Below are positions 1 to 7,844 of a stretch of 64,000 nucleotides of DNA, piece by piece. The DNA comes from Arcobacter roscoffensis. GTDB lineage: Bacteria > Campylobacterota > Campylobacteria > Campylobacterales > Arcobacteraceae. The stretch's first letter is position 1, and each line of letters starts with the position of its first letter. The position numbers were made by a program, and so were the translations under genes. The DNA lies in assembly GCF_024267655.1 (NCBI RefSeq), contig NZ_CP100595.1:2976001-3040000 (forward strand), given 5' to 3'. A model generated the notes under the pieces. The model ran no database searches and was not told where the DNA came from. It saw only the letters and a program-made list of their open reading frames with translations.

Positions 1-564
1 TACCCAATACTCATCTTTTAGAAGTTCTCTTGCTGTTGCATAAAATATAGCTTGAGGATCAGCCATCGCCCCATCACCAACATCTTTGCAAACAAGCTCT
101 TTTGTTTGAGTTTGAATAATTTCAAAATTACAAAGTTTAAGCATTTTCATACTTGCTTGTGTTATTGGATTTTTAAGCATATTTGTATTAGCAGCTGGTG
201 CTAAAAGCTTCATTCTTGGATATGCAAGTGCAACTTGTGTTAGTAAATTATCTGCAAGTCCATTTGAAAGTTTATTAATTGTATTTGCACTACATGGTGC
301 TATTACAAAAATATCAGACCATTTTCCTATATCAATGTGATTATAATCTTGATTTTTATCCCAACTCTCATTTGATTCTTCTAAAACTTTGCTTTGCGAA
401 ATAGCCTCAAAAGTTATGGGTGAAATAAACTTTTTTGCACCCTCAGTCATTATAACTCTAACTTTTGCACCTGCTTTTATATAAAGTCTTATTAAATCAA
501 GTGTTTTGTAAATTGCAATAGAACCTGTTACTGCAACTAAAATTTTTTTATCTTTTAATAACAT
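1..564 (-). CDS. coaBC: CoaBC, phosphopantothenoylcysteine decarboxylase/phosphopantothenate-cysteine ligase (partial, N-terminal 188 codons)
   Basis: Coenzyme A biosynthesis enzyme that ligates cysteine to phosphopantothenate and decarboxylates the product. Only the N-terminal flavoprotein (CoaC) domain lies in the window; the rest runs off the left edge. The protein starts MLLKDKKILVAVTGSIAIYK, the usual FMN-binding start, and carries the HIDIGKWSD segment with the family's catalytic histidine, a PCSANT motif and the LVCKDVGDGAMAD segment with the substrate-lid cysteine. The usual PAMN-x-x-MW motif reads PAANTNML here. The ATG at 564 is preceded by a weak purine-rich site and lies 10 nt after the glmU stop, so it is probably the last visible gene of that operon. 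Confidence 0.9.
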   Translation of the reverse strand, partial: MLLKDKKILVAVTGSIAIYKTLDLIRLYIKAGAKVRVIMTEGAKKFISPITFEAISQSKVLEESNESWDKNQDYNHIDIGKWSDIFVIAPCSANTINKLSNGLADNLLTQVALAYPRMKLLAPAANTNMLKNPITQASMKMLKLCNFEIIQTQTKELVCKDVGDGAMADPQAIFYATARELLKDEYWV

Positions 565-574
565 CTATCTTCTT

Positions 575-1870
575 TTATTTTTTGTTTTCAAAATGTTTAT
601 AAAAGTAGCCTTCTACTGCTCTTTTTTTAGCTCTTGTTGTATAAAGCTGACCACTTTTTACATCTTGTGTTACAGTTGAACCTGCACCAATCATCGTATT
701 ATCTTCAAGTGTTACAGGTGCTATTAATTGTGTATCTGAACCTACAAATACATTTTTACCTATAATTGTTTTGTATTTAGAAACACCATCATAATTACAA
801 GTAATTGTACCACAACCAATATTTGTACCCTCATCAATTTCACAATCTCCAAGGTATGATAAATGTCCTGCTTTAACACCATTTAATTTTGCTTTTTTAG
901 TCTCTACAAAATTTCCTATATGTGTAGAATTTAGTTCACTTCCTGGTCTAATTCTAGCCATTGGTCCAGCATCACTATCAATTAAAACAGAATCTTCAAT
1001 TACTGTATTTGTTTTAATATGTGAATTTACAATTTTTGTATTTCCTAAAAGTGTAACTCCATTTTCTAATATAGATTCACCCTCAATCTCTACACCCTCT
1101 TGGATATAAATAGTATCTGGTAACCTCATAATAACACCAGCTTTTAAAAACTCTTTTTTTATTCTATTTTGATGAATAACTTCAGCATCTGCTAATTCAA
1201 CTTTTGAATTAACACCTTTGAAATTCTCTTCATTTACAGCTAATGGTTTTAAAGTTTTACCTTCATTTATTGCCATTTCAATTAAATCAGTTATATAGTA
1301 CTCTTTTTGAGCATTAGCATTTGAAAGTTTTGGAAGATTTTCTAATAAAAATTTTGTTTCAAATTGATAAATCCCTGCATTTGCTGTTGTTACAGCTAAT
1401 TCAGCTTCAGAAGCATCTTTTTGCTCAACAATTTTTTTAACATTTCCATTTTCAACAATAACTCTACCATATCCATCTGCACTATCAAGCTCTAATACAG
1501 ACATTACAATAGTTGCATCTATATCAAACTTCTTTAACTCTTCTGATTGAATTAATGGCATATCTCCATTTAAAACTAGTGTTTGCTCATACTTAGGAGT
1601 AATCCCCATAACAGCCCCACCAGTTCCTGGATAATTTGCATGATCTTGTATTACATAGTTAATATTTTCAAAGTATTTTTCCATCTCATTTTGAACTCTT
1701 TGGGCTTGATGATATAGAACAACTGTAATATCATCACTTAATTTTAATGCCTCTTTGATTGAGTAATATAACATTGCTTTACCTGAAATCTCATGTAAAA
1801 CCTTTGGTTTCTCTGATTTCATTCTTGTACCAGCACCTGCAGCTAAAATAATGATTGACTTATTGTTCAT
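575..1870 (-). CDS. glmU: GlmU, bifunctional UDP-GlcNAc pyrophosphorylase/glucosamine-1-phosphate N-acetyltransferase
   Basis: Cytoplasmic enzyme that acetylates glucosamine-1-phosphate and then uridylylates it to UDP-GlcNAc, the precursor of peptidoglycan and, in this window, of the PseB pathway. The N-terminal nucleotidyltransferase domain opens with LAAGAGTRMKSEKPKVLHE (about residues 9-27). The C-terminal left-handed beta-helix has hexapeptide-type repeats and the acetyl-acceptor segment RIRPGSEL...NFVETKKA followed by GHLSYLGDCEIDEGTNIG. At 431 residues it is close to the normal length (about 430-456). It sits 5 nt downstream of the ankyrin gene, so co-transcription is likely. Confidence is high because both domains are complete. 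Confidence 0.97.
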   Translation of the reverse strand: MNNKSIIILAAGAGTRMKSEKPKVLHEISGKAMLYYSIKEALKLSDDITVVLYHQAQRVQNEMEKYFENINYVIQDHANYPGTGGAVMGITPKYEQTLVLNGDMPLIQSEELKKFDIDATIVMSVLELDSADGYGRVIVENGNVKKIVEQKDASEAELAVTTANAGIYQFETKFLLENLPKLSNANAQKEYYITDLIEMAINEGKTLKPLAVNEENFKGVNSKVELADAEVIHQNRIKKEFLKAGVIMRLPDTIYIQEGVEIEGESILENGVTLLGNTKIVNSHIKTNTVIEDSVLIDSDAGPMARIRPGSELNSTHIGNFVETKKAKLNGVKAGHLSYLGDCEIDEGTNIGCGTITCNYDGVSKYKTIIGKNVFVGSDTQLIAPVTLEDNTMIGAGSTVTQDVKSGQLYTTRAKKRAVEGYFYKHFENKK

Positions 1871-1875
1871 ATTTA

Positions 1876-3801
1876 TTATCCTTCTAAAACTTCGTTTACT
1901 TCTTTGATTAAATTCTCAGCAACTTCTCTTAATGAATGTCGCATTTTATCATCACTAATATTACTTTTTAATAATTTGAGAAGATTTTTTTCCTTATCTT
2001 TGAAAAATTGTGCAACTTTTTTACTTTTTGGGTTTCGATTATACATTAAAACACCAGAGGCAACTAGTGCAATTACAAGTTTTGCATGTCCAAAAATAGC
2101 AGCATAATTTAAAAGAGTAAAACCTGCATTATCAGGTTCGTTCATATTTGCACCTGCTGCTATTAGCCATCTTGCAATTTTATAGTTACCCGTCCATTGA
2201 GTATGATGCAGGGCTGTTCTTCCTTGTTTATCTTTTATATCTAAATTTACTTTTTTAGTTAGAAGCTTTTCTATAAGTTCTAAATCATCAGCAATTACAG
2301 CTTTATGATAAACAGTTCTTCCATCTTTATCTTGAGCTTCAAGATTTACTCTAAACTTTAAAAAGAAGACAAGTCTTTCTAAAAATCTCTCTCTTGCTTC
2401 TTTGATTTTTAGTTTCACTCCTGTATCTATCATCACAGATAAAGGAGTATTGCCCTCTTTATCTTTTATATTTGGGTTCATTCCATAATTTAAAAGAGTT
2501 TTTATTAATTCAAAATGATTATATTTAACCACATCAAAGAGTACATTCCTTCCATCACTTCTAACTTCATCAAGCTTTGGCTTTAAAGGTAATAGTTTTT
2601 TAAATAAAATCAAATACCCCTTAGGTTCTGATTCTTCGTTTTGAATAAGATTTTCAGTTTTATAAATTTTCTCTATTAAGTAGTCAAATGCCGTTTTTTC
2701 TTCATGGTCTCTAATATTTACATCTACACCATGTTTAACTAAGTAGGAAATCATCTTAAAGTTAGGATAACCTTTTATTACTTCTTTAAAGAAAATAGTT
2801 TGACCTTTTTCATCTTTGGTATTAATATTTGCACCACTTTTTAATAAGAATTCTATATTTTCATAATTTTGTTTTTGTATTGCTTTCCATAAAGTAGTAT
2901 TTCCCTCATCATCAAATCTATCAACTAATAAACCATTTTTGATTAGCAATGAGGCTAAACTTAAATAGTTTTTATCCCCTTTAATAGTTACATATTTTCC
3001 ATCTAATTCAGATGGTTTTAGTTTTTGAAGCTCTAAAACATACAAAATTTCATCAAGTATAGTTCTATGACTTTTATCAACCGTATTTAAATTTACTCCT
3101 TTTTTCACTAGAAGCATAATCAAATCTAAACTATTTTCACCTTGTAAAATAGCATTAAATAAAACAGTTTGACCACTTATATCTTTTTTATTAATATCTA
3201 TACCATTTAAGATAAGTGTTTTAGCAATCTCAGTATCTTCTTTTAATACAGCAGGGAAGAGTACTGTTTGTTCATTTTCATCTAAAAGATTAATATCATC
3301 TATATTATTTATAACCTCTTTAACTATATTTACATTTCCACCCTCAACAGCATCATATAAAACTGTTTTGTTATAGTTGTCTTTTAAATTGTATTCAGGA
3401 TTGTAATTCATTAGAACTCTAAAAGTTTTATAATCACCTTCAAGAGCCACATCTTGTAAAATTGTTCTATTTGAGGAGTTTTTATCATTTACATTACAGC
3501 CATTATCAAGAAGAAATCGAATCATCATTCCATCACCTCTAAAAACAGCTTCAGCTAAAGCATTTCTTCCATACTCATCTTCAATAGTTAAATCTATTTT
3601 GTTTTCTAGAAGGATTTTTATTGCATCAATTTTTCTTTTTGCAATTAGAGAAAAAAGAATAGTTCTTCCTTTTTCATCTACTTGATTTATATCTATGCCA
3701 TCATCTATTATTTTTTGGATTTTACTTTTATCAACATTGTTTTTAAGTAGCTCTTTTTGAAAAATATCTGAATCACTACCTTTAAACAATTTATTAATCA
3801 T
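1876..3801 (-). CDS. Large ankyrin-repeat protein
   Basis: A 641-residue protein built almost entirely of ankyrin repeats of about 33 residues: recurring segments of the type DEKGRTILFSLI, DEYGRNALAEAV, DKDGRTVYHKAV and DKQGRTALHHTQ separated by helix pairs such as AIKILLENKIDLTIE. I count roughly 13-15 repeats, some degenerate. A short lysine-rich C-terminal helix follows (about residues 585-641). There is no signal peptide or membrane segment, so it is probably cytosolic and works by binding another protein; the partner cannot be told from the sequence. It lies between a Suv3-like helicase (69 nt upstream) and glmU (5 nt downstream) on the same strand. Function unknown. Confidence 0.9.
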   Translation of the reverse strand: MINKLFKGSDSDIFQKELLKNNVDKSKIQKIIDDGIDINQVDEKGRTILFSLIAKRKIDAIKILLENKIDLTIEDEYGRNALAEAVFRGDGMMIRFLLDNGCNVNDKNSSNRTILQDVALEGDYKTFRVLMNYNPEYNLKDNYNKTVLYDAVEGGNVNIVKEVINNIDDINLLDENEQTVLFPAVLKEDTEIAKTLILNGIDINKKDISGQTVLFNAILQGENSLDLIMLLVKKGVNLNTVDKSHRTILDEILYVLELQKLKPSELDGKYVTIKGDKNYLSLASLLIKNGLLVDRFDDEGNTTLWKAIQKQNYENIEFLLKSGANINTKDEKGQTIFFKEVIKGYPNFKMISYLVKHGVDVNIRDHEEKTAFDYLIEKIYKTENLIQNEESEPKGYLILFKKLLPLKPKLDEVRSDGRNVLFDVVKYNHFELIKTLLNYGMNPNIKDKEGNTPLSVMIDTGVKLKIKEARERFLERLVFFLKFRVNLEAQDKDGRTVYHKAVIADDLELIEKLLTKKVNLDIKDKQGRTALHHTQWTGNYKIARWLIAAGANMNEPDNAGFTLLNYAAIFGHAKLVIALVASGVLMYNRNPKSKKVAQFFKDKEKNLLKLLKSNISDDKMRHSLREVAENLIKEVNEVLEG

Positions 3802-3870
3802 GGCATATTTTCCTTATAATTTAAATACTTTTTATTTTTAGTATTTATTTTATCTAAATTTGTATTTTTT

Positions 3871-5448
3871 CTACTTAAAACTATCTTTGTTTCTTCTTCT
3901 ACCATATACTCTTTTTTTATTATTATTTTTATCTCCATAGTCTTTATGTCTAGGCTTAGAAAAATTATTTGACCTGTCTTGTACAAGATTTGATTTTAAA
4001 GTTTGCTCTATAAATGAGTTAAAAGAGTTCCTTAAAATAAAAGCTTTATCATGGTCTGGGAAAATGTCTGGCATTTTATACGAAAGCCATAAATATAAAG
4101 ATATTTTTTTAACTTCGTCCTCTACTAAAAGTAAATCTCTTTGTGTTATTTCAGTCTTTTTAGGAAGGGTAATAGATGGTCTATATCTACAAACTTTTTT
4201 TCTAATAACTGCTGCAATATATGCTTGATATGCTTGCAATATAATAGGTGACTTAGTTGTAATTGGAGCTTGAGCTAATAAATACTTATCTTCAAGTTTT
4301 AGATTATGTCTTGTGTCTACAATTTTTGAAGCTTCAAGCATTGAAGAGATATTTGAAGCAATAAAAGGTCCACTAAAATACATATTTTTTGCAAAATATA
4401 TTAAAGTCTTTGTTAAAGATTTTGTTTTTATATGACTTGCTAAACCTTCTAATTGTGCTGCATTAATTTTTACTTTAAAAGGTGGCTTTATAGTTTTTAT
4501 AGGCTTTTTATACTCACTTTGAATATGCTTTAAAACATCCCTTCTTGTTGCGCCAAAAAGTCCTGCCTCAAAATGCCCATATCTTCCTGCACGTCCTACA
4601 ATTTGTGTTATTTCATTAACAGTTAGTTTTCTTCTACTAATGCCATCAAACTTTGTATCAGTTGTAAAAAGGATTGTATGAATAGGAAGATTTAGACCCA
4701 TTGCTATTGCATCAGTTGCTATTAAAATATCACTTTGCCCTTCTCTAAATCTTTTTGCTTCATCACGTCTAACCTCAGGAGATAAATTTCCATAAATTAC
4801 AGAAACTCTATATTTCTTTTGAAGTTTTTGCTTTAGTTTTAAAACATCTGCTCTTGAAAAAGCAATAAGTGCTGTTCCGCTACTTAAATTATCTAAAGAA
4901 GTGTGTCTTTCCATAACTTCTAAAGGTGTTTTTCTTTTATGTTTTACAACTTCTAATTCTTCCCCTAAATAAGAAGCTACTTTTTTTACAGCTTCTAGGG
5001 CATTTACACTTCCCGTCATAATTACTTTTTTTGCAGGAGCACCAATAATAGCATTTACCCATGCCCAACCTCTATCATTGTCATCTAGCATTTGAACTTC
5101 ATCAATTACTGCAACATCAACATCCAAATCAAAATCCAGCATCTCTATGGTTGAACAAACATGTGCAGCATCTTCATCAAAGATTTGCTCTTCACCTGTT
5201 ACTAAACTTGCATCAATATCTGATGCTTTTAAATCCTCATATCCTTCTAAAGCCAAAAGCCTTAAAGGAGCTAAATATAAACCTGAATTTGCTTGCTTTA
5301 ACTGTTTCATAGCATTATAAGTTTTTCCTGAGTTTGTAGGTCCTACGTAAAACTCTAATTTTCTGTTTAAACTTCGTGCTAGAGGGTAAAGCTCTTTTAA
5401 ATCACAATTTAATAGTGTGTGTAGTTGTTCTTGCCAATTTTCTTTCAT
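3871..5448 (-). CDS. Suv3-type ATP-dependent RNA helicase
   Basis: Superfamily 2 helicase resembling the mitochondrial RNA helicase Suv3. Walker A is GPTNSGKT at residues 36-43, the Walker B box reads DEVQ (as in the Suv3 group rather than DEAD), and motif VI is QIVGRAGRYG. RecA-like domain 1 covers about residues 30-190 and domain 2 about 195-345; the remaining part fits the Suv3 C-terminal region. The tail (about residues 490-525) is rich in Lys, Arg and Asn, probably for RNA contact. By analogy it may unwind RNA during decay, but no exonuclease partner lies nearby. It is probably the first gene of the run helicase, ankyrin protein, glmU, coaBC; the start is 55 nt from the divergent trmA. 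Confidence 0.88.
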   Translation of the reverse strand: MKENWQEQLHTLLNCDLKELYPLARSLNRKLEFYVGPTNSGKTYNAMKQLKQANSGLYLAPLRLLALEGYEDLKASDIDASLVTGEEQIFDEDAAHVCSTIEMLDFDLDVDVAVIDEVQMLDDNDRGWAWVNAIIGAPAKKVIMTGSVNALEAVKKVASYLGEELEVVKHKRKTPLEVMERHTSLDNLSSGTALIAFSRADVLKLKQKLQKKYRVSVIYGNLSPEVRRDEAKRFREGQSDILIATDAIAMGLNLPIHTILFTTDTKFDGISRRKLTVNEITQIVGRAGRYGHFEAGLFGATRRDVLKHIQSEYKKPIKTIKPPFKVKINAAQLEGLASHIKTKSLTKTLIYFAKNMYFSGPFIASNISSMLEASKIVDTRHNLKLEDKYLLAQAPITTKSPIILQAYQAYIAAVIRKKVCRYRPSITLPKKTEITQRDLLLVEDEVKKISLYLWLSYKMPDIFPDHDKAFILRNSFNSFIEQTLKSNLVQDRSNNFSKPRHKDYGDKNNNKKRVYGRRRNKDSFK

Positions 5449-5503
5449 GGACGTATTATAGTTAATACTATATAATATCGTATTAAATGAAACAGGATTA
5501 TAA

Positions 5504-6625
5504 ATGAATTGTGAATATTTTGGGCAATGTGGCTCATGTACTTTATATGATAAAAGCTACGAAGAACAACTTGAAGTAAAAATACAAAGAGAAAAAGAAA
5601 GATTCTTAAACTTTACAAGTGAAGAGTTTGATATTATCAAAAGCGATGAAGAAAACTTCAGATATAGAGCAGAGTTTAGAATTTGGAAGAATTTCGATGA
5701 AAATGATAATCCAACTCTATCTTATGCAATGACAAGTTTTGATAAAACTACACTAGAAATAGATTCATGTCAAATTGTAAGTTTACAAATAAAAGAGTTA
5801 ATGCCTAAACTTTTAGAAGAAATTCAAAGTTCACATACAATGTCTTTTAAGGTTTATGCCATAGAGTTTTTAGGTTCTACAACGAAAGATATGCTTGTAA
5901 CAATAATTTATCATAGAAAACTTGATGAACAATGGAGTGAAGAAGCAAAAAAACTTGAAGAAAAATATGGAATAAAAATAATTGGAAGAAGTAGAAAACA
6001 AAAAGTAATTTTAAGTAATGATTATATAGATGAGACTTTAAATATTAATAATCAAGACTTTTACTTCCAATATAAAGAAGGTGGTTTTACACAACCTAAT
6101 ACAAAAGTAAATGTAAAAATGATTGAATGGGTATTAAATAACATCAATCGAAGTGAAAGTGACTTATGTGAATTATATTGTGGTGGTGGGAATTTTACAA
6201 TCCCTTTATCTACAAAGTTTAGAAAAGTTTTAGCAACTGAAATTTCAAAAACATCAATTAATTCAGCTTTAAAAAACTGTGAACTAAATAGTACTTCAAA
6301 TATCGATTTTGTAAGGATGAGTGCTGAAGAATTTGTAGAAGCACTAGAAGAAAAAAGAGAGTTCACTAGACTTAAAAATATTGATTTAAAAAGCTATGAT
6401 TTTTCAACTATTTTTGTTGATCCACCAAGAGCAGGACTTGATGACTTAACAAGACAATTAGTTACAAACTATAATCAAATAATTTATATTTCATGTAATC
6501 CAGAAACTCTTCACAGAGATTTAGAAGTGCTAACAAAGACTCATAGCATAGAAAAATTTGCATTATTTGACCAGTTTGCATATACAAAACATATCGAAAC
6601 TGGCGTTATTTTAAACAAAATTTAA
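5504..6625 (+). CDS. trmA: TrmA, tRNA (uracil-54-C5)-methyltransferase
   Basis: Makes ribothymidine at position 54 of the tRNA T-loop using S-adenosylmethionine. The 373-residue protein follows TrmA closely: RYRAEFRIW near the N-terminus, the SAM-binding LYCGGGNFTIPL segment, FVDPPRAGLD and the catalytic YISCNPETL in which Cys331 is the nucleophile. The C-terminus LFDQFAYTKHIETGVIL is also typical. An extra N-terminal stretch with three cysteines (CEYFGQCGSC, residues 3-12) resembles the cysteine motif of the RumA branch; whether it binds iron-sulfur is not clear because I see no fourth cysteine close by. It is divergent from the helicase gene and ends about 60 nt before the first flagellin. 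Confidence 0.95.
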   Translation: MNCEYFGQCGSCTLYDKSYEEQLEVKIQREKERFLNFTSEEFDIIKSDEENFRYRAEFRIWKNFDENDNPTLSYAMTSFDKTTLEIDSCQIVSLQIKELMPKLLEEIQSSHTMSFKVYAIEFLGSTTKDMLVTIIYHRKLDEQWSEEAKKLEEKYGIKIIGRSRKQKVILSNDYIDETLNINNQDFYFQYKEGGFTQPNTKVNVKMIEWVLNNINRSESDLCELYCGGGNFTIPLSTKFRKVLATEISKTSINSALKNCELNSTSNIDFVRMSAEEFVEALEEKREFTRLKNIDLKSYDFSTIFVDPPRAGLDDLTRQLVTNYNQIIYISCNPETLHRDLEVLTKTHSIEKFALFDQFAYTKHIETGVILNKI

Positions 6626-6652
6626 ACTTAGCTTAGCTAATATATATTTATA

Positions 6653-6658
6653 TATAAT
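6653..6658 (+). promoter_or_regulatory. Probable -10 box of flagellin gene 1
   Basis: A consensus TATAAT lies 31 nt upstream of the ATG at 6689 in a run of alternating T and A, as in vegetative promoters of this phylum, which often lack a clear -35 box. I see no sigma-28 or sigma-54 style promoter near it. Confidence 0.6.
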
Positions 6659-6688
6659 GTAATGGAATCCTAAAAAGGGAATAATAAA

Positions 6689-7567
6689 ATGAGAATCAAT
6701 ACAAACGTAGCTTCTTTACAAGCAAGAGAAGCGAATGCAAATACAAATAAAACTTTAAACTCTTCATTAGAGAAATTAAGTTCAGGTCTTAGAATCAACA
6801 AAGCAAGTGATGATGCTTCAGGACTTGCAATTGCTGATAAATTAAGAACACAAGCAAGTGGTACAGGTCAAGCTATCTCAAATGGTAACTCTGCTATTGC
6901 TTTAACTCAAATTGCTGATAAAGCTATGGCTGAACAATCTAATATTTTAGATATTGTTAAAACGAAACTAATTCAAGCAGCTACTGCTACTACTTCTACT
7001 GCTGGTAGACAAGCTATTGGTAAAGATGTAGATAAACTATTAGATCAGTTAGACAATATTGCACAACAAACTAATTACAATGGTATTCAACTTTTACAAG
7101 GTGATACTACTTTTAGAACTGGGGCTACTGCTGCTTCACATACATTCCAAATGGGTGATAAAGCTGCTAATACTATTTCTACTAGTGATACTGTGCAATC
7201 AAATACAACTGGTTTAAGTTTAGGTGGTTTACTTGGTCAAGTTAGTGCTGGTGTTACTAGTGCTGGTGGAACTGGTCTTACTGCTGCTAATGCTAGAACT
7301 CAGATGTTAGAAATTGATCAAGCTTTAGATAAACTAAATGGATGGAGAGCGGACTTCGGTTCTACTCAAAACCAATTAGAATCAGCTGTTAGAAACCTAG
7401 CAACACAACAAACTAATATCAAAGCAGCTGAGTCTGTTATTAGAGATGTTGATTATGCTGCTGAAAGTGCTAACTTCAATAAACAAAACATTATCTCACA
7501 AGCTGGAACTTATGCTATGAGTCAGGCTAATAATGTATCTCAAAATGTTATGAGACTACTTCAATAG
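6689..7567 (+). CDS. Flagellin 1 (type A)
   Basis: Structural subunit of the flagellar filament, exported through the flagellar secretion channel. The 292-residue protein has the conserved N-terminal D0/D1 helices (MRINTNVASLQAREANANTN, then SLEKLSSGLRINKASDDASG) and the C-terminal D1/D0 helices ending NNVSQNVMRLLQ, joined by a short Ser/Thr/Gly-rich centre (about residues 130-210) with no large D2/D3 domains. The centre is the likely place for O-linked sugars. It is identical in protein sequence to flagellin 4. Unlike the six other flagellin genes it has a short unstructured leader with an exposed site (AAAGGGA) and its own TATAAT promoter, and a terminator follows it. Confidence 0.97.
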   Translation: MRINTNVASLQAREANANTNKTLNSSLEKLSSGLRINKASDDASGLAIADKLRTQASGTGQAISNGNSAIALTQIADKAMAEQSNILDIVKTKLIQAATATTSTAGRQAIGKDVDKLLDQLDNIAQQTNYNGIQLLQGDTTFRTGATAASHTFQMGDKAANTISTSDTVQSNTTGLSLGGLLGQVSAGVTSAGGTGLTAANARTQMLEIDQALDKLNGWRADFGSTQNQLESAVRNLATQQTNIKAAESVIRDVDYAAESANFNKQNIISQAGTYAMSQANNVSQNVMRLLQ

Positions 7568-7592
7568 AGATAAATAGTTAAAAAAGATAGAT

Positions 7593-7621
7593 AAGGTCTA
7601 GTTTTTTCTAGGCCTTTTTTT
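7593..7621 (+). terminator. Rho-independent terminator after flagellin 1
   Basis: A 9-bp stem (AAGGTCTAG with CTAGGCCTT, one G-T pair) with a six-T loop is followed by a run of Ts. It separates flagellin 1 from flagellin 2, so flagellin 2 needs its own promoter. Confidence 0.88.
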
Positions 7622-7678
7622 ATATCTTTGTTTTATTTAATCTAATTTTAAGAATTGGTGTGTAATAATTCTATTATA

Positions 7679-7842
7679 CCTTTAGGAAAAGGAATGACAC
7701 TTCTGGGTGTTAATCCCTTTCCTAAAGGGAAAATGTATAGGAATCAATTGATTCCGAAGAGTTAAACTCTATGCTTGGTGAAACAAGAATGTTATTAGGC
7801 TCCCGTATCAGGGTAAATCTTTTTAATCTCGAAAAGGATTTA
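7679..7842 (+). ncRNA. Structured leader of flagellin 2 (type B) with ribosome-site hairpin
   Basis: Probable 5' UTR element. In order: a long hairpin seen only in type B leaders (7679-7728, CCTTTAGG pairing with CCTAAAGG and extended inward); stem P2 GGAATCA/TGATTCC (7740-7755); the constant CGAAG; stem P3 AGAGT/ACTCT (7758-7770); constant ATG; stem P4 CTTG/CAAG (7774-7787); a constant block holding the CCC/GGG hairpin with loop GTATCA (7802-7813); and directly after it an 11-bp stem TAAATCTTTTT/AAAAGGATTTA (7814-7842) that contains the Shine-Dalgarno AAAGGA of the gene at 7845. The three stems P2-P4 differ in sequence from those of the other leader types but still pair. Confidence 0.7.
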
Positions 7843-7844
7843 TT

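Noticed and set aside
3798-3986. A 62-residue minus-strand frame across the ankyrin-helicase gap
   Set aside because: It overlaps the end of the helicase in another frame, is low complexity and has no credible start site.
5061-5312. Open frames opposite the helicase, and many others opposite or inside clear genes such as 6061-6366, 36386-36733, 47085-47441 and 60248-60580
   Set aside because: They lie antisense to well-supported proteins, have compositions that mirror the sense codons, and lack domains or ribosome sites.
6600-6690. Sigma-28 or sigma-54 promoter ahead of flagellin 1 (TGGCGT at 6601 looks a little like a -24 box)
   Set aside because: No TTGC-type -12 box at the right distance and TGGCGT lies in the trmA coding end. 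A plain TATAAT is a better fit.
7740-7755. The palindrome GGAATCA-TGATTCC as a DNA operator
   Set aside because: The equivalent positions in types C and D keep pairing only if G-U pairs are allowed and differ in sequence, which fits RNA and not a protein-binding DNA site.
7731-7842. Flagellin leader as a known c-di-GMP riboswitch or a group I intron remnant
   Set aside because: The conserved cores of these families (for example the GEMM tetraloop/receptor and joining sequences, or P7/P3 of group I introns) are not present.
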